This document shows, one piece after another, positions 46,675 through 57,282 of a stretch of 64,000 nucleotides of DNA (position 1 is its first letter; the number at the start of each line of letters is the position of its first letter). Made by a program: the position numbers and the translations under genes. Below the pieces are notes generated by a model that was not told the DNA's origin, searched no databases, and was given only the letters and a program-made list of their open reading frames with translations. The DNA comes from Chenopodium formosanum (taxonomy: Eukaryota; Streptophyta; Magnoliopsida; Caryophyllales; Amaranthaceae): contig CM044860.1 in NCBI GenBank assembly GCA_024500155.1, forward strand, positions 5,006,501 to 5,070,500. Direction: 5' to 3'.

Positions 46675-47390
46675 AACAATACAAGGTATATTAATTTCAA
46701 AAAAAAAATGTTCAAAAAAAGATCTTAAAAGAGTCGTAAGTTAGGTGTTTTTGATCCAAATTCTGAATTTGGAGGTGGCAGTGCTGGTTTTCTTTTTCTC
46801 TTGCTTTTTTCAAGTCCTCCTTTTGCTCTCTTGCTTCTTCCTTTTGTTACAGCCGTTTTAGGATCAAGTATTTGTGGTACACTTGTGCTTGTACTCGATG
46901 CTGAAGAAACATCAGTATTGCTTTGAGTGCTGTCTGCCACATTAGGAATGTTAGAAGCAGCTTCTGTACTTTCTTTCTAAGCAGCAATAGCAAGTAAGTC
47001 TTCCACCATTTTAAGACTGTTTCTGAAGCTTAACAATACAAGGTATATTAATTTCGAAAAAAAAATGTTCAAAAAAAGATCTTAAAAGAGTCGTAAGTTA
47101 GGTGTTTTTGATCCAAATTCTGAATTTGGAGGTGGCAGTGCTGGTTTTCTTTTTCTCTTGCTTTTTTCAAGTCCTCCTTTTGCTCTCTTGCTTCTTCCTT
47201 TTGTTACAGCCGTTTTAGGATCAAGTATTTGTGGTACACTTGTGCTTGTACTCGATGCTGAAGAAACGTCAGTATTGCTTTGAGTGCTGTCTGCCACATC
47301 AGGAATGTTAGAAAGCAGCTTCTGCACTTTCTTTCTGAGCAGCAATAGCAAGTAAGTCTTCCACCATTTTAAGACTGTTTCTGAAGCTTT
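46675..47390 (-). repeat. 358-bp tandem duplication at the transposase 3' end
   Basis: Copy 1 (46675-47032) and copy 2 (47033-47390) are almost identical, differing at a handful of positions. Both encode the tail DSTQSNTDVSSASSTSTSVP..RKRKPALPPPNSEF. Copy 2 has an extra base (GCTTTC for GCTTC) that truncates the frame at 47308. Copy 1 keeps the frame but has TAG for CAG (IAA*KES). The junction is a direct head-to-tail repeat, so the duplication is recent. Confidence 0.92.
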
Positions 47391-50296
47391 CTTCCATAAA
47401 TGATCTTGTGTCTTCATTTTCTTGACTTTTTAAGATTAGATTGTAGTATTTCTTCATCATTGTTTGCCTCCATGGAATATATCGCTGTTTAGGATCCTGA
47501 TTCTTCAACCTATCCCATGCCTCTGTTTTTGCAAACTTAGTCCATCTTTTTGAAACATACTTATCTGGTATTCTTGTTACTGAATGCAAATGTAGAATTC
47601 TGATGCAATGATAACATAACCATCCAGATGCTTCAAAATTTTTGCAAGTGCACCATACAGTTTGGCTCTCATGTATATAGTTTACTTGATGTGCAGACCA
47701 TGGCTTGTCTTCTAGTGTTACTTGATAAAGTAGGCATTCTTCATTACTGCCTAACATCTGAACAGTTGTTGCCATAGAGTATCCAAACTCCTCTTCAAAA
47801 TCTCTAAAGAGTGATAAAGTGAAAACCTGTACATCAAAATCATGTAGGTTCATTTAAATTGCCATATATTAGGTGTAATTTATGTAGTTGTCAGTTAACT
47901 TTTTACCTGTGCAGCATGCTTTAGCATTCCAGAGAGAGGCAATGAAGTGAATGCTATTGACTTGCTACAGGTAAACTCATCATATTTCTCTGTGCTTCTC
48001 CAACGATTGGTTGTCTTCTTAAATATGGTATAAAATTCTGTCAAAGTAGTTGTTTTACTTGCTCTGAATCCTATAGCATGATTAGTGCTTTCACTCCTTT
48101 GTGACGATAAGATTCCTGCTGAAAAGAAATCTCTACTAAGGGCAGGACACCATTTTTCTTTCAACTCATACACTCTTTTGTACCAAGAGTGTTCTGTCAA
48201 CTCATATTTCTGCAACATTGCCTGCCACTTTTCTTCGAATTCTTGTTCTGTCACACACATCTTTAAGCACTGGTTGAATGCAAATTTGAATTCTTTGTCT
48301 TTTTTAAGAGCTCCAAATCTGGTTATGGCATTTTGCTCCAAATGCCATATACAAAGTCTATGCCTTGTATTTGGAATCACCTGCATTGAAAATAAAGGGG
48401 TCACTTTATGCTGTTAAAAGGGTTACTTTATGCACTAAAAAGGATAACTTTATGCAGATAAAAGGGTAACTTTTATGTGAAAAGAAAAACTTTATTGTCA
48501 GATCTCAAATCTGTAAGATGTCAATATAAATCTTTTACCTCCAGAATTGCATTTGCCATTGCTTGGTCCTGGTCAGTGAATATTGAAGTTGGTTTTCTAT
48601 CCTCCATAGCTTTGAAGAAGGTTTGTAATAACCACACAAATGAATCTGTTGTTTCATCCCCAATAAAAGCACATGCAAACATACAATTATGCCAGTGGTT
48701 ATTTATGCCAACAAATGGAGCACATATAAGATTATATCTGTTGGTTCTGTATGTTGTATCAAAGACAAGAACATCTCCATATATCCTATAGTCTTCTAGC
48801 ATCATTGAATCTCTCCAAAAGATATTGCAAATTCTTCCTTCTTTGTCAAACTTCACTCTAAAAAAGAAGTTTGGATCCTCTGATTGTTCTTGACTTAAAA
48901 TGTTCACTAAAGTTTGAGCATCTCCGGCCTCAATTTGTTCCATTCTTAACCTTGAGCAGAAATTCAGGTGATCTACAACACTATGGCCTACATTCTGTTC
49001 TCCTCCAGCCTCTGTAGCCATGTAATAGTAAGTGTCCATTGTAGTTAAACCTGAAGATTTCATTGTTTTGATTGCTTCAGTTTTTTCCTTTGTCATTTTT
49101 CTTTCAGAACGATGCAAATAATGCCACTGTGGCTTTGTTAGCTCGTGGTTATGCTGAATAACATGAGACACCACCTCAAACTGTCCTTCTTTATTCACTT
49201 TTGCTCTTATGCATGCCTTGCAATTTGATCTTGTAATGGCTACTTGTCTTGGCTTTCTTGCTTTTACATTTACATCCTCTTCATCAACCATTTCAACTAA
49301 CTTTGTTTTCTTCTGACCTGAATGTCTCTTTCCCTCAGCAAAACACACATAGTTTTTCTCAGTTACTATTTTTGTGTGTTGTTTGAATCTAGTTGTATGT
49401 TTTCTTATTGAAAATCCCAGTATAGTAGCATGTTTTTCATACAATTCCAAAATTTCTTCAAAAGTTTCTCTTACCACACCAACAAATGATCCTCTAAGAT
49501 CTAAACCAGAAGCATCAATTGGATTTGTATCTGTTATTTAATACAAACAAATCAGATAATAACCACAGCCAGCATAAAAAAGGGTAACATTCGTGTGAAA
49601 ATAGGGTAACTTTTATGCATGAAAAAGGTAACATTTAGGCATTCAAAGGGATACTTTCTGCATACAACTTGAATTTTCAGCATACAATTTGAGTGTAACA
49701 TTTGTGCATAAATAGGGTCACTTTTAAGCATGAAAAGGGTAACATTTAGACATTCAAAGGGTTACTTTTTGCATACAATCTGAGTGTAACATTTGTGCAT
49801 AAATAGGGTCACTTTTAAGCATGAAAAGGGTAACATTTAGGCAATCAAAGGGTTACTTTTTGCATGCAATCTCAAAAGTTCTGCATTCAATCTGAGGGTA
49901 ACATTTAGGCATAAATAGGGTCACGTTTATGCATAAAAAGGGTAACAATTATGTATTCAAAGGGTCCTTTTTAGCATACAATCTAAAAAATTTATAGAAA
50001 TTACCTTCAGTTGCATTTGTTTTGGTTGTTTGTTCTGAATTTGAATCAATTGATTTATCAGGAACCACTTGATTTTCAGCATTGTGTATTGCGTCTTCTG
50101 CATTATCAATTGCTTCTGCATTGTCTGGATGGTTGAATATTGGTACGAATTCATCTCCAAAACAATAAGTTTCTTCTTCTTCTATAATCGATCGATTTAA
50201 ATCGATTTCAAATTCAGTCTCAACTTGCCTCTGTTTTTGTAGCAATTCGTGAATGAGATTGCTGCATTTTGTTGTATCGAAAGTCGAATTCTCCAT
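47308..50296 (-). CDS. FAR1/FHY3-type MULE transposase (four exons)
   Basis: Catalyses cut-and-paste transposition of the MULE; it is the family from which plant FAR1/FHY3 transcription factors came. Exons: 50005-50296, 48539-49530, 47907-48380 and 47308-47826, totalling 2277 bases (758 residues). The N-terminal 100 residues are acidic. Next is the FAR1 zinc-binding domain (ATILGFSIRKHTTRFKQ, NCKACIRAKV, HVIQHNHEL), then the DDE-type MULE core (DVLVFDTTYRTNRYNLICAP; SIFTDQDQAM; GILSSQRSEST with probable Asp, Asp and Glu), then a SWIM zinc finger (WCTCKNFEASGWLCYHC). The N-terminal ATG at 50296 is chosen for good coding; an in-frame ATG lies upstream at 50332. Stop at 47308 results from a one-base insertion compared with the neighbouring repeat copy, so about 80 residues of basic tail are lost. 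Core domains are intact. Confidence 0.88.
48395..48478 (+). repeat. GGGTNACTTT array 4 (transposase intron 2)
   Basis: Four units, in the same plus-strand orientation as arrays 1 and 3 although the host gene is on the minus strand. Confidence 0.85.
49566..49975 (+). repeat. GGGTNACTTT array 5 (transposase intron 1)
   Basis: About 13 units of AAAAGGGTAACATTTAGGCAT type, alternating with ATAGGGTCACTTTTAAGCAT. A block of about 95 bp is repeated (49692-49780 and 49788-49870). Confidence 0.9.
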
Positions 50297-50301
50297 TGAT
50301 G

Positions 50302-50515
50302 ATCGATTTCTGCAATTTGTAAGTTTTCTCACCTTTTTTCTCCTCGATTGATGATCGAATTCTTCTATTTGTGCGTTTTCTCACCTTTTTTCTCCTTTAT
50401 TGATGATCGATTTCTGCAATTTTTGCGTTTTCTAACCTTTTTTCTCCTCGATTGATGATCGTTTTTTGCGATTTCTCACTTTCTCTCTCCTCAATGGATC
50501 ATCGAGAGCTGCGTT
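50302..50515 (-). repeat. 52-bp tandem repeat upstream of the transposase
   Basis: Units of about 52 bp, each beginning GATCGATTTCTGCAATTT or a variant and ending TTTTTTCTCCTCGATTGAT, repeat about 3.5 times. They lie directly before the transposase start codon and therefore in its leader or promoter. The pyrimidine-rich part resembles the leader at the protease end of the element. Confidence 0.8.
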
Positions 50516-50627
50516 TTCTCATTTTCTCTCTCCTCCATTGTCCTGCGTTTTTTTGATTTAGGTATAAAATTCCGTGATTTTAAATTCCGCTATTTTTAAA
50601 AAAAAAAAAAAAAACAATAAAGAAGTT

Positions 50628-50674
50628 GCACGTGAGAAAAACCCGATGTACAGTAAAAATACTGTACACCGGGT
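50628..50674 (-). repeat. MULE right terminal inverted repeat
   Basis: The plus strand reads GCACGTGAG.. then CCCGATGTACAGT..ACTGTACACCGGG, a strong hairpin (GTACAGT/ACTGTAC). Structure matches the left end at 41117-41180. Confidence 0.5.
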
Positions 50675-50748
50675 ACATGCAAATGGAGTTGAATTTATAA
50701 AAGTCCGTCTTAATTAAGAATTTGTGTCATATTAGTGTGAATATAATC

Positions 50749-51021
50749 CTCTCTCCGTCCCCAAAATTTCCACCCCTTTAGGTTGATTTCGCGGTTATTA
50801 AGAAATTTAAATAAAAACATATTGGAAAGATAAATTTACATGGGGTTTGTAAAAAATTAGAGAGATAAAGTATTAAAAATACATGAAAAAACGAAATTTT
50901 ATATGAGAAAGCTAATTTTGTACAAAAATTATTGTAAATTGGTGGGTATTTTAATGTAAATGGGTCGATCATTTTGACTAAAATTAGGCCAAAAGGGTCG
51001 AAGTTTTGGGGACGGAGGGAG
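50749..51021. mobile_element. Stowaway-like MITE (273 bp)
   Basis: The left end CTCTCTCCGTCCCCAAAATT and the right end TTTTGGGGACGGAGGGAG are inverted. TA follows on the right; the left TA is mutated or shifted. The interior is AT-rich. It sits just outside the MULE right end. Confidence 0.8.
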
Positions 51022-51489
51022 TATGAATTACATGTTTTTATTTTTATTATTTTGTTATTTTTTTTAAAAAAAATCTCTAGTTTCCTTGGAGAGTAGCGGT
51101 AATTTTCTATGTACGAACGTGTGTATCGTGTTAGTCGAACATAATCGGTTATTTTATTATAAATTAAAATTAAAAGTTTTAGAGTAAAAAGTTTATATTA
51201 GAAAATAAACAAATAAATAGAGTTTAAAATTGAGTTTTATAGATATGTGTTAGTATATTGCTAATTTTGTTGATGAAAATCAACCACAATAAAGCTTTTT
51301 TTAAGCATGCGTCAATGATAGAATTTGACTGTGGATTAAACATAATAATAAGCAAATGTATTGTGGACATGTATATATTGACTACAGCATTAAACGTTTG
51401 GTTAATCTGATAGTGTATGGTTTGAAAACAACTACGAAGTATTTATTTTTGCGCAAACTATTGGGTGCGTTTTGCGTTCACACGCACCC

Positions 51490-51885
51490 AAGTGTTTGTG
51501 CGTCTAAGACCCGAAAACGATAAAGACGAGGATGACGATGGTGAGCACTCCGGGCTACGCGACTGGGCTCCGGCAGGAGCAGCGGTGTGGGTGTGTAGTG
51601 GCAACAGCGACTGCGCTCCTCACAATTCCTTCGGCAATCTATCGATCGGAAAAATACAAATCAAAAATTAATTCAAAAACATAAGAAAAAATCATAATTA
51701 ATTTGAGTTTAGGAGAGAGAAATTGACCTTGAGAAATCGATTCAAGGAAGATTTGAGGAAGTGGATCAGGGAAGATTTGAGAAATTGATGCAGCAGACCT
51801 TGGAGCAGATTTAGTAGCGGAATTAATGGAGGATTTGAGAGAAGACAGTGATGTTGTTCATAAATCTACCGCATTTCGACGCCAT
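51490..51885 (-). pseudogene. Captured fragment of an NFD6-like gene, frameshifted
   Basis: Reading from ATG at 51885: MASKCGRFMNNITV, then after a frame change SLKSSINSATKSAPRSAAS, a donor at 51728, an acceptor near 51638, and RLPKEL*GAQSLLPLHTHTA. The pattern of MASxCGR, Ser-rich linker, RLPxELG-AQSLLPLH is that of the small plant NUCLEAR FUSION DEFECTIVE 6-like proteins, which are mitochondrial. One frameshift in exon 1 and a stop in exon 2 make it non-functional. It lies inside the TIR element, consistent with gene capture. Confidence 0.5.
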
Positions 51886-51969
51886 TGTGCTTGTTGATTG
51901 AATTTGAACGAAGAATTTAAAGGATTTGATAATGGAGATTGAACTTTAGGGGAGATTGAAGATGAATTT

Positions 51970-52620
51970 ATTTGGCTGATGCATTTGTGTTGTTGGCTTA
52001 TTTTAGGTTGGCTTATACATTTGTGTTGTTGGAGCTAATGTTAGATACATATAACCCAGCAAAGGATGTATATTAGCCGTTAAAATGAACATATCAGGCA
52101 ATTAATGTCTTATATCAGTCAACACTAGGGACTTATAAGACATTAATAAAAACGTATCAGCCAACAAGTGGAGTATGTCAGCCAACAAAAGATACATATA
52201 GGCCATCAAGAAGAGTATACCAACCAACAAAAGATACATATAAGCTAACAAGAGAGTATATCAACCAACAAAAGGTACTTTTCAGCCAACAGAAAGAACA
52301 TATCAGCCAACAAATGAAGCGTATAAGCCAACAAAAGCAACATGTAAGCCAACAAAATAAACATATCAACTAACAAAATAAAACATACTTCGTATAAGCT
52401 AACAATTAAAATACACATATCAGCCAACTAAAGAAACATATAAGCCAAATGATATATGATATCAGACAATAAAAAGAACTTATCAAAAATTTTAAAAAAT
52501 ATATCAGCCAACAAAAAAAATACATTAGCTAACACAAAAACCATATCAGCCAACAAATGAAACATATTAGCCAAAACATTAAACATATCAGCCAACAAGT
52601 AAAATATATCAGCTAAGTCT
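51970..52620 (-). repeat. 21-bp minisatellite, second array, with orientation switch
   Basis: From about 52045 to 52620 the units read as the reverse complement of those at 510-1160 (TATCAGCCAACAAAAGATACA). The first three units (51970-52035) run the other way (TTGGCTGATGCATTTGTGT), so the array is partly inverted. Confidence 0.85.
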
Positions 52621-52699
52621 CCCGCACCAAATAGTTCATGCGTCCGTACACACGCAATACTTTCTCTAATTTTTGTTTGTTAGTGTGATTGGTACTATG

Positions 52700-52772
<73 letters not shown>
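52700..52772. repeat. (AT)n microsatellite
   Basis: Over 70 bases of pure AT dinucleotide, about 40 bases outside the TIR element end. Confidence 0.97.
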
Positions 52773-52776
<4 letters not shown>

Positions 52777-53440
52777 AGAAGGTAGAGACTAGAGAGTACA
52801 ATATTTATTTTTATTTTTTCTTTTGTCTCAATTAAAACAAGCCATACATTGTACCTATATCAATTTGACCATACAAAAGATATCCCATGCAAACCCAAAA
52901 GCAAATAGTTACTTGAGAATTTGAGATAGATCTCATTCATTATCATAACAAACGCAATGTTATTGTATCGTATAAATTGATATTTAATACTTTCTCTGGT
53001 TTTTAATGCTTCACTTAGGTTTGCACATTTTACAAGACATAACATTAAATATCAATATCTTTATTTTGATATTAGTTAAAAGATTTTATAAATTATTTTT
53101 TCAAAAATAATCAATCCAACAACATAACATTTATTTATTACTTGTATATATTAGTTAAAAATTAAGTCAAAACTAATAAATAAATAAATAATGTAAAATC
53201 TCAATCGATGATTTTGAAAAAAGTAGACCTTAAACGATTAATGGGCTGGGCCAAACCTTATCAAACCAAATGGGCCTCTGCTCCTAAATTAAAGTCGGCG
53301 AGAAACCCATTTCCATCAACGAACAGAATCGATTAATCTAGCATTCTAAAAAACGCGAGTATCAAAACTTCAGTTTTTTCTTCACTGTTTTTTTTTTTTT
53401 TTTTGAACGGTTTCTTCACTGTCTCTCTCCTAACATTAAA
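52773..53440. other. Intergenic region and cyclophilin promoter
   Basis: AT-rich. The final 200 bases include a GGGCTGGGCC-type Site II-like patch (53242-53276), common in promoters of housekeeping genes, and a T-rich leader before the cyclophilin ATG. No other gene is seen. Confidence 0.45.
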
Positions 53441-56245
53441 ATGGTATTTTTCTACTTCTGTACTCATGAATTTCGTCGTTATTTTTATTTTTTTTATTTT
53501 TTTTTTGCGTCGCTTAAAATTAACGCTTTTTGTTTTTTCGGCATAAAAATTGGTGTTTTGTATATTGATGCTGGCAGTCAGTGACACTTCACACTAATCT
53601 TGGCGACATAAAATGCGAAATCTTTTGTGATGAAGTTCCAAAAGCTGCTGAGGTATACTAAGTATAATTTTACTTGAAGAATTTGTTGATTTTTTCTTGT
53701 TTATATAATTTGGAATGTCTTAGTTTTACTGGGAACAATTATTTCATGTTGATGAATTTAATTTAATGGAATCATTGTAGAAGAGAGGTGAAATTTGTAT
53801 CTTTGAGCTGAATTGTTTTTTGTAAAAAAACTGATTTTATTGTTATACGTCTGTATTTAATGGTCACGTTGATAGTGTAATTTGAACGGTAACGACTTGG
53901 GTAGTTTACAAGGTTGCTTTAGGGTTTAAGGCGTTTATAAAAATAGTTTTTTTTGGGGGTGGGGAGTTGTGAATAGATTGGGGTTGTATTGTTGTTTAGA
54001 TGAGATTGGGACTTTTTCAGTACAAAGGTTTTGTTGGAGTTTGATTACATTTGACTAGTTTCAGTATAGAAGTAAATTATGGATTGGATAGTTGGATACT
54101 GCTAACTATTTTTTGTGAAGTTTGTACTTGTCTTACGAGGATGGTGTTCTGAGATGTGAAGCCTTGGAGGGCATTGGAAGTTATATGGCTATGTGTGTGT
54201 GCTTTTTGGACTATCGAAGTTTTATTGTACTCCATAGTTATCCCTAAAGGACCTTTCCAAATGGAAATGGTTCGGGTTGGTATATGGAATATGACTCTAT
54301 ACAAACTTGCCAACCTTGATAAAATTTTCTAATGTAATTGTGATTGGGGTTCCTTGTACTCAATATTTATCGATAGAGATTAGAGACTAATCTCAATTTG
54401 ATGAGTACTCCTTTTGAGATCAAACTAGAAGAATCTAAGTGTTTGTTTTGTCATTTTGTGTCTTGCTTGGCATGGATTTTCTGCACGGTATTCTATTTTT
54501 CAGAATTACATGCTTGATATTTGGATAAGTTGATACTGAAGCTAGTGAGGTGTTCATTCTTTCTCCTACACATATTTTTTTAAAGAAAATTTATGCTATA
54601 TGTTGTATGCCATCCAATGAGCTTAGGATTTTATAGGTAGTGGGAAGTTTAGGAAGCGGGAGAAAATTAATATGCACTCATCTCCAAAATCACCTATCCT
54701 GAAAAAGATGAACAAGAGGGGAGGAGAAGTGGGTAGAGTTGTTGTAGATCAACTTATTCAAATGCAAGAAAAGGTTCTTAGAACTTCATATGTTTCTGGT
54801 CTTCGTGTCCGAACAGTTCGGGAGCATGAAGAGTTGTGTTTTCCTTCTTTTCCTTTCCTCAATACTTTTCCTTCCCTCTCCTCTGAGGCCTGAGTCAAAC
54901 AACTCTAATTAGTTTTTATTCATTGTTCATTGTCCTTTATGTTGGCAAAAGCTTTTGTCTACCTTGCTTTCCATGTGATAAAATATGTAGGTGCAGCACT
55001 TTTTTTTTTTTTTGCTTCAGTTTTCCTGATTCTTTGTATATAAAAGCTATATCTTCCATTACCTAACACAAAATCCTATTATGGATTAAGTGAATGTGAT
55101 AGGTGTTGGAGATGATTAGAACAAAAAACCAGTCATCTTTTTTAGATATACTTCATTCTAATTTGATATCATTTGTTTCTTTGTCAATGATTCAAATGCC
55201 TTTTTGATATTCCAGAACTTTTTGGCTCTATGCGCCAGTGGGTACTATGATGGGACCATATTTCATCGAAACATCAAAGGTTTTATGATCCAGGGAGGAG
55301 ATCCAACTGGCACTGGCAAAGGTGGTACAAGTATATGGGGCAAAAAGTTTAATGATGAGATAAGAGAGTCTCTTAAGGTATTTTATGAACTATATTAGCT
55401 TATGATTTCTATCTGGACATTAATTCATTCCTCTTTCATTCAAATTTTGTCATTATACATGAGTTTGTTTGGAACCTCTTGGACGCTAAAATTCTCCATG
55501 TGTCTGTAATTCTTGTTAAACCTTACCTACCTACAAGTCGTGTTGTGTTTTACTCTGTAAGGTAACTTCATATGATTAAGTACTTAAGTTACTCCATTGT
55601 TCGATTAATGTGTGTGATATTGAAGCAGAGACTGATTTGCCAGAAAAAGCTGTAAATGTCTTGCTTTTCTTTTCTTAATGATGACAAACTATTGAGAACA
55701 AGAAATAGAACCTCAAAATTAATTCCTCTATATTGAATATTCTGTATATTTCTTTTGCAGCACAATGCTAGGGGAATCTTGGCGATGGCTAACAGTGGTC
55801 CAAATACCAATGGAAGCCAATTCTTTTTAACATATGCTAAGCAGCCTCATTTGAATGGATTGTATACTGTGTTTGGAAAGGTGATCCATGGCTTTGAGGT
55901 TCTTGATCTTATGGAAAAGGTAATGTTGGATACTTGAATTTGATATCTGCTTGTGCTACCAATTGTCATGGAAACTGTTGTTTTTGCATGGTTTCCTATA
56001 TCTAGTTTCTTCATACGAGGCTACATCTTTAGTCTTGCAATGCCCTTTTTTTCCTTCTTTTTTCCTCTTTCTAGGGCCATGATGATGCTCTGCCTTGTGA
56101 TCCTTTTGCAATTCCTCAATGACATCTGTCCCTAATAAGTTTTTTTTCCTGGCATATGCAGACAAAAACCGGTCCAGGGGATCGCCCACTTGCTGAAATT
56201 AGGCTCAACCGTGTCACCATACATGCTAATCCCCTTGCTGGTTAG
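53441..56245 (+). CDS. CYP18-1: Cyclophilin-type peptidyl-prolyl isomerase, CYP18-1/PPIL3 orthologue (5 exons)
   Basis: Catalyses cis-trans isomerisation of prolyl bonds; the animal orthologue PPIL3 is found with spliceosomes. Exons: 53441-53443 (the ATG alone), 53578-53652, 55216-55377, 55761-55919 and 56162-56245. They sum to 483 bases, or 160 residues, the length of Arabidopsis CYP18-1. The protein begins M|SVTLHTNLGDIKCEIFCDEV and has the active-site block FHRNIKGFMIQGGDPTGTG, with the catalytic Arg in FHR, then SGPNTNGSQFFLTY and HLNGLYTVFGKV. The binding-pocket Trp position (His in HLNG) follows the family pattern. It ends NRVTIHANPLAG. All junctions are GT/AG and in phase. The start was set by the acceptor at 53577, because reading through it gives no Met in frame. 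The 1.56-kb intron 2 holds only chance open frames. Confidence 0.96.
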
Positions 56246-56763
56246 CATTCAGGGGCAAGATGCGACTTCCTCATCATATACTATGTAGATGACAGTGTAT
56301 TCACTTTAAACTGCAATTTTAGTGACTAGTTGAACGATATCAATTGCTCTCCTGCACAATGTATAGCACAGTGGGTATTGTAATTTCATTGGCTCATAGT
56401 TTGTGAAAACCATGTAAACTGTTCAATTGGTTAGGATTTAGTACACTGATGATTAATGATAATCTAACATTTTGAGAAATGTCGTTCATGACACATTGAG
56501 ATGTTTCCAATTTTTTATGTTTGCGACTATTGGCATCTGATGCAATGGATCATTGCGACTTTTGGCATCTGATGCAATGGGTCATGCTTGAGTGATTATA
56601 TAATCAAGGTTGGTCAGATGAGCTCCCAGAGTGTTGAGTTTGGACTGGGGAAAGCTGGAGTACAGACGTCAGACATATAGTACATGAAACTTCATTGTTG
56701 AATGTGAGAAGTTTTACTGATTAGCTTCCCATAATTCAAAGAGGGATGAAAACACTGAAAATC

Positions 56764-56930
56764 AAGGTTGGCTTAGTAGTTGAGGATCTTCGTCTCAGTC
56801 TTCTAACCCTGTGACTCTGTGAGAGAGATTCAATTCTCACCCCATGCTAGAAGGATCTTTGTTTCAGTCTTCTAACCCTTTCGTGAGCATAAATTTGGAT
56901 CCTAACTTGCCTCTTTTTTTTTTTTTTTTA
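56764..56930 (+). mobile_element. Probable tRNA-derived SINE
   Basis: GGTTGGCTTAGTAGTTGAGG resembles a pol III A box (TGGCTTAGTAG), and GAGATTCAATTC about 50 bases on resembles a B box. A piece (GGATCTTCGTCTCAGTCTTC) is partly repeated further on, and the unit ends in a T-run (56913-56929). No folded tRNA gene can be drawn, so it is a SINE-like relic at best. Confidence 0.45.
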
Positions 56931-57282
56931 AATTATTTTTTTTATTTTTTTCAGTAAAGCAAGCAAAGTTGTGCCTGAAAATTAATTCTTTGATTTGAAG
57001 TTAAAAACCCCTGGGCAAAGAATTTGTTGAAGTTGGCAAAATTGAAGTAATAAAAGCACACACCCTGGCGCTGTGTTTTTCTCAAGAAGACAGGCATTAT
57101 AGTTTTCTCTTTCAAAATGTAGGACTTCAAAATCTAAATCATAACTTCATAAGTAAACATGCCTAACTGCCCTAGTTAGTTTCTATTTTTTTCTTAAAAA
57201 AAAATAATAGAGTAATTGTAGTCAACGCTACCAACTAAATAGCTACAAAATTTGTTGATTGACAAAATTAACAAAGAAAACA

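Larger units (their letters stand above)
41117..50674. mobile_element. Mutator-like element (MULE) with Ulp1-like protease and FAR1-type transposase
   Basis: A 9.6-kb unit contains two convergent genes. Putative termini are diverged inverted repeats: the left GGTGTTCAATAATGATATTG.. then CACGTGC at 41174, and the right, on the other strand, GGTGTACAGTATTTTTACTG.. then CACGTGC. Both can form hairpins. Pyrimidine-rich leaders with CTCTCTCCTCCATTG occur just inside both ends, facing inward. C48/Ulp1-like proteases are known in some plant MULEs. Terminal coordinates are approximate and I found no clear 9-bp target duplication. Confidence 0.7.
51459..52659 (-). mobile_element. Non-autonomous TIR element, copy 2, reversed, with captured gene fragment
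   Basis: On the minus strand it begins TATTGCGTGTGTACGGACGC at 52659 and ends at 51459. Its inverted end reads TATTGGGTGCGT..ACGCACCCAAGTGTTTGTG. These are the termini of the element at 474-2316. The order is the same: terminus, 21-bp array, internal cargo, terminus. The cargo differs: here it is an NFD6-like gene fragment. Together the two copies define one family. Confidence 0.55.

Noticed and set aside
54672..54893. 73-codon open frame in cyclophilin intron 2
   Set aside because: It lies inside an intron supported by the full cyclophilin structure, has no family match, and shows no splice signals of its own.
56764..56860. tRNA gene
   Set aside because: A- and B-box-like words are present, but no cloverleaf or acceptor stem can be formed; called as SINE relic instead.
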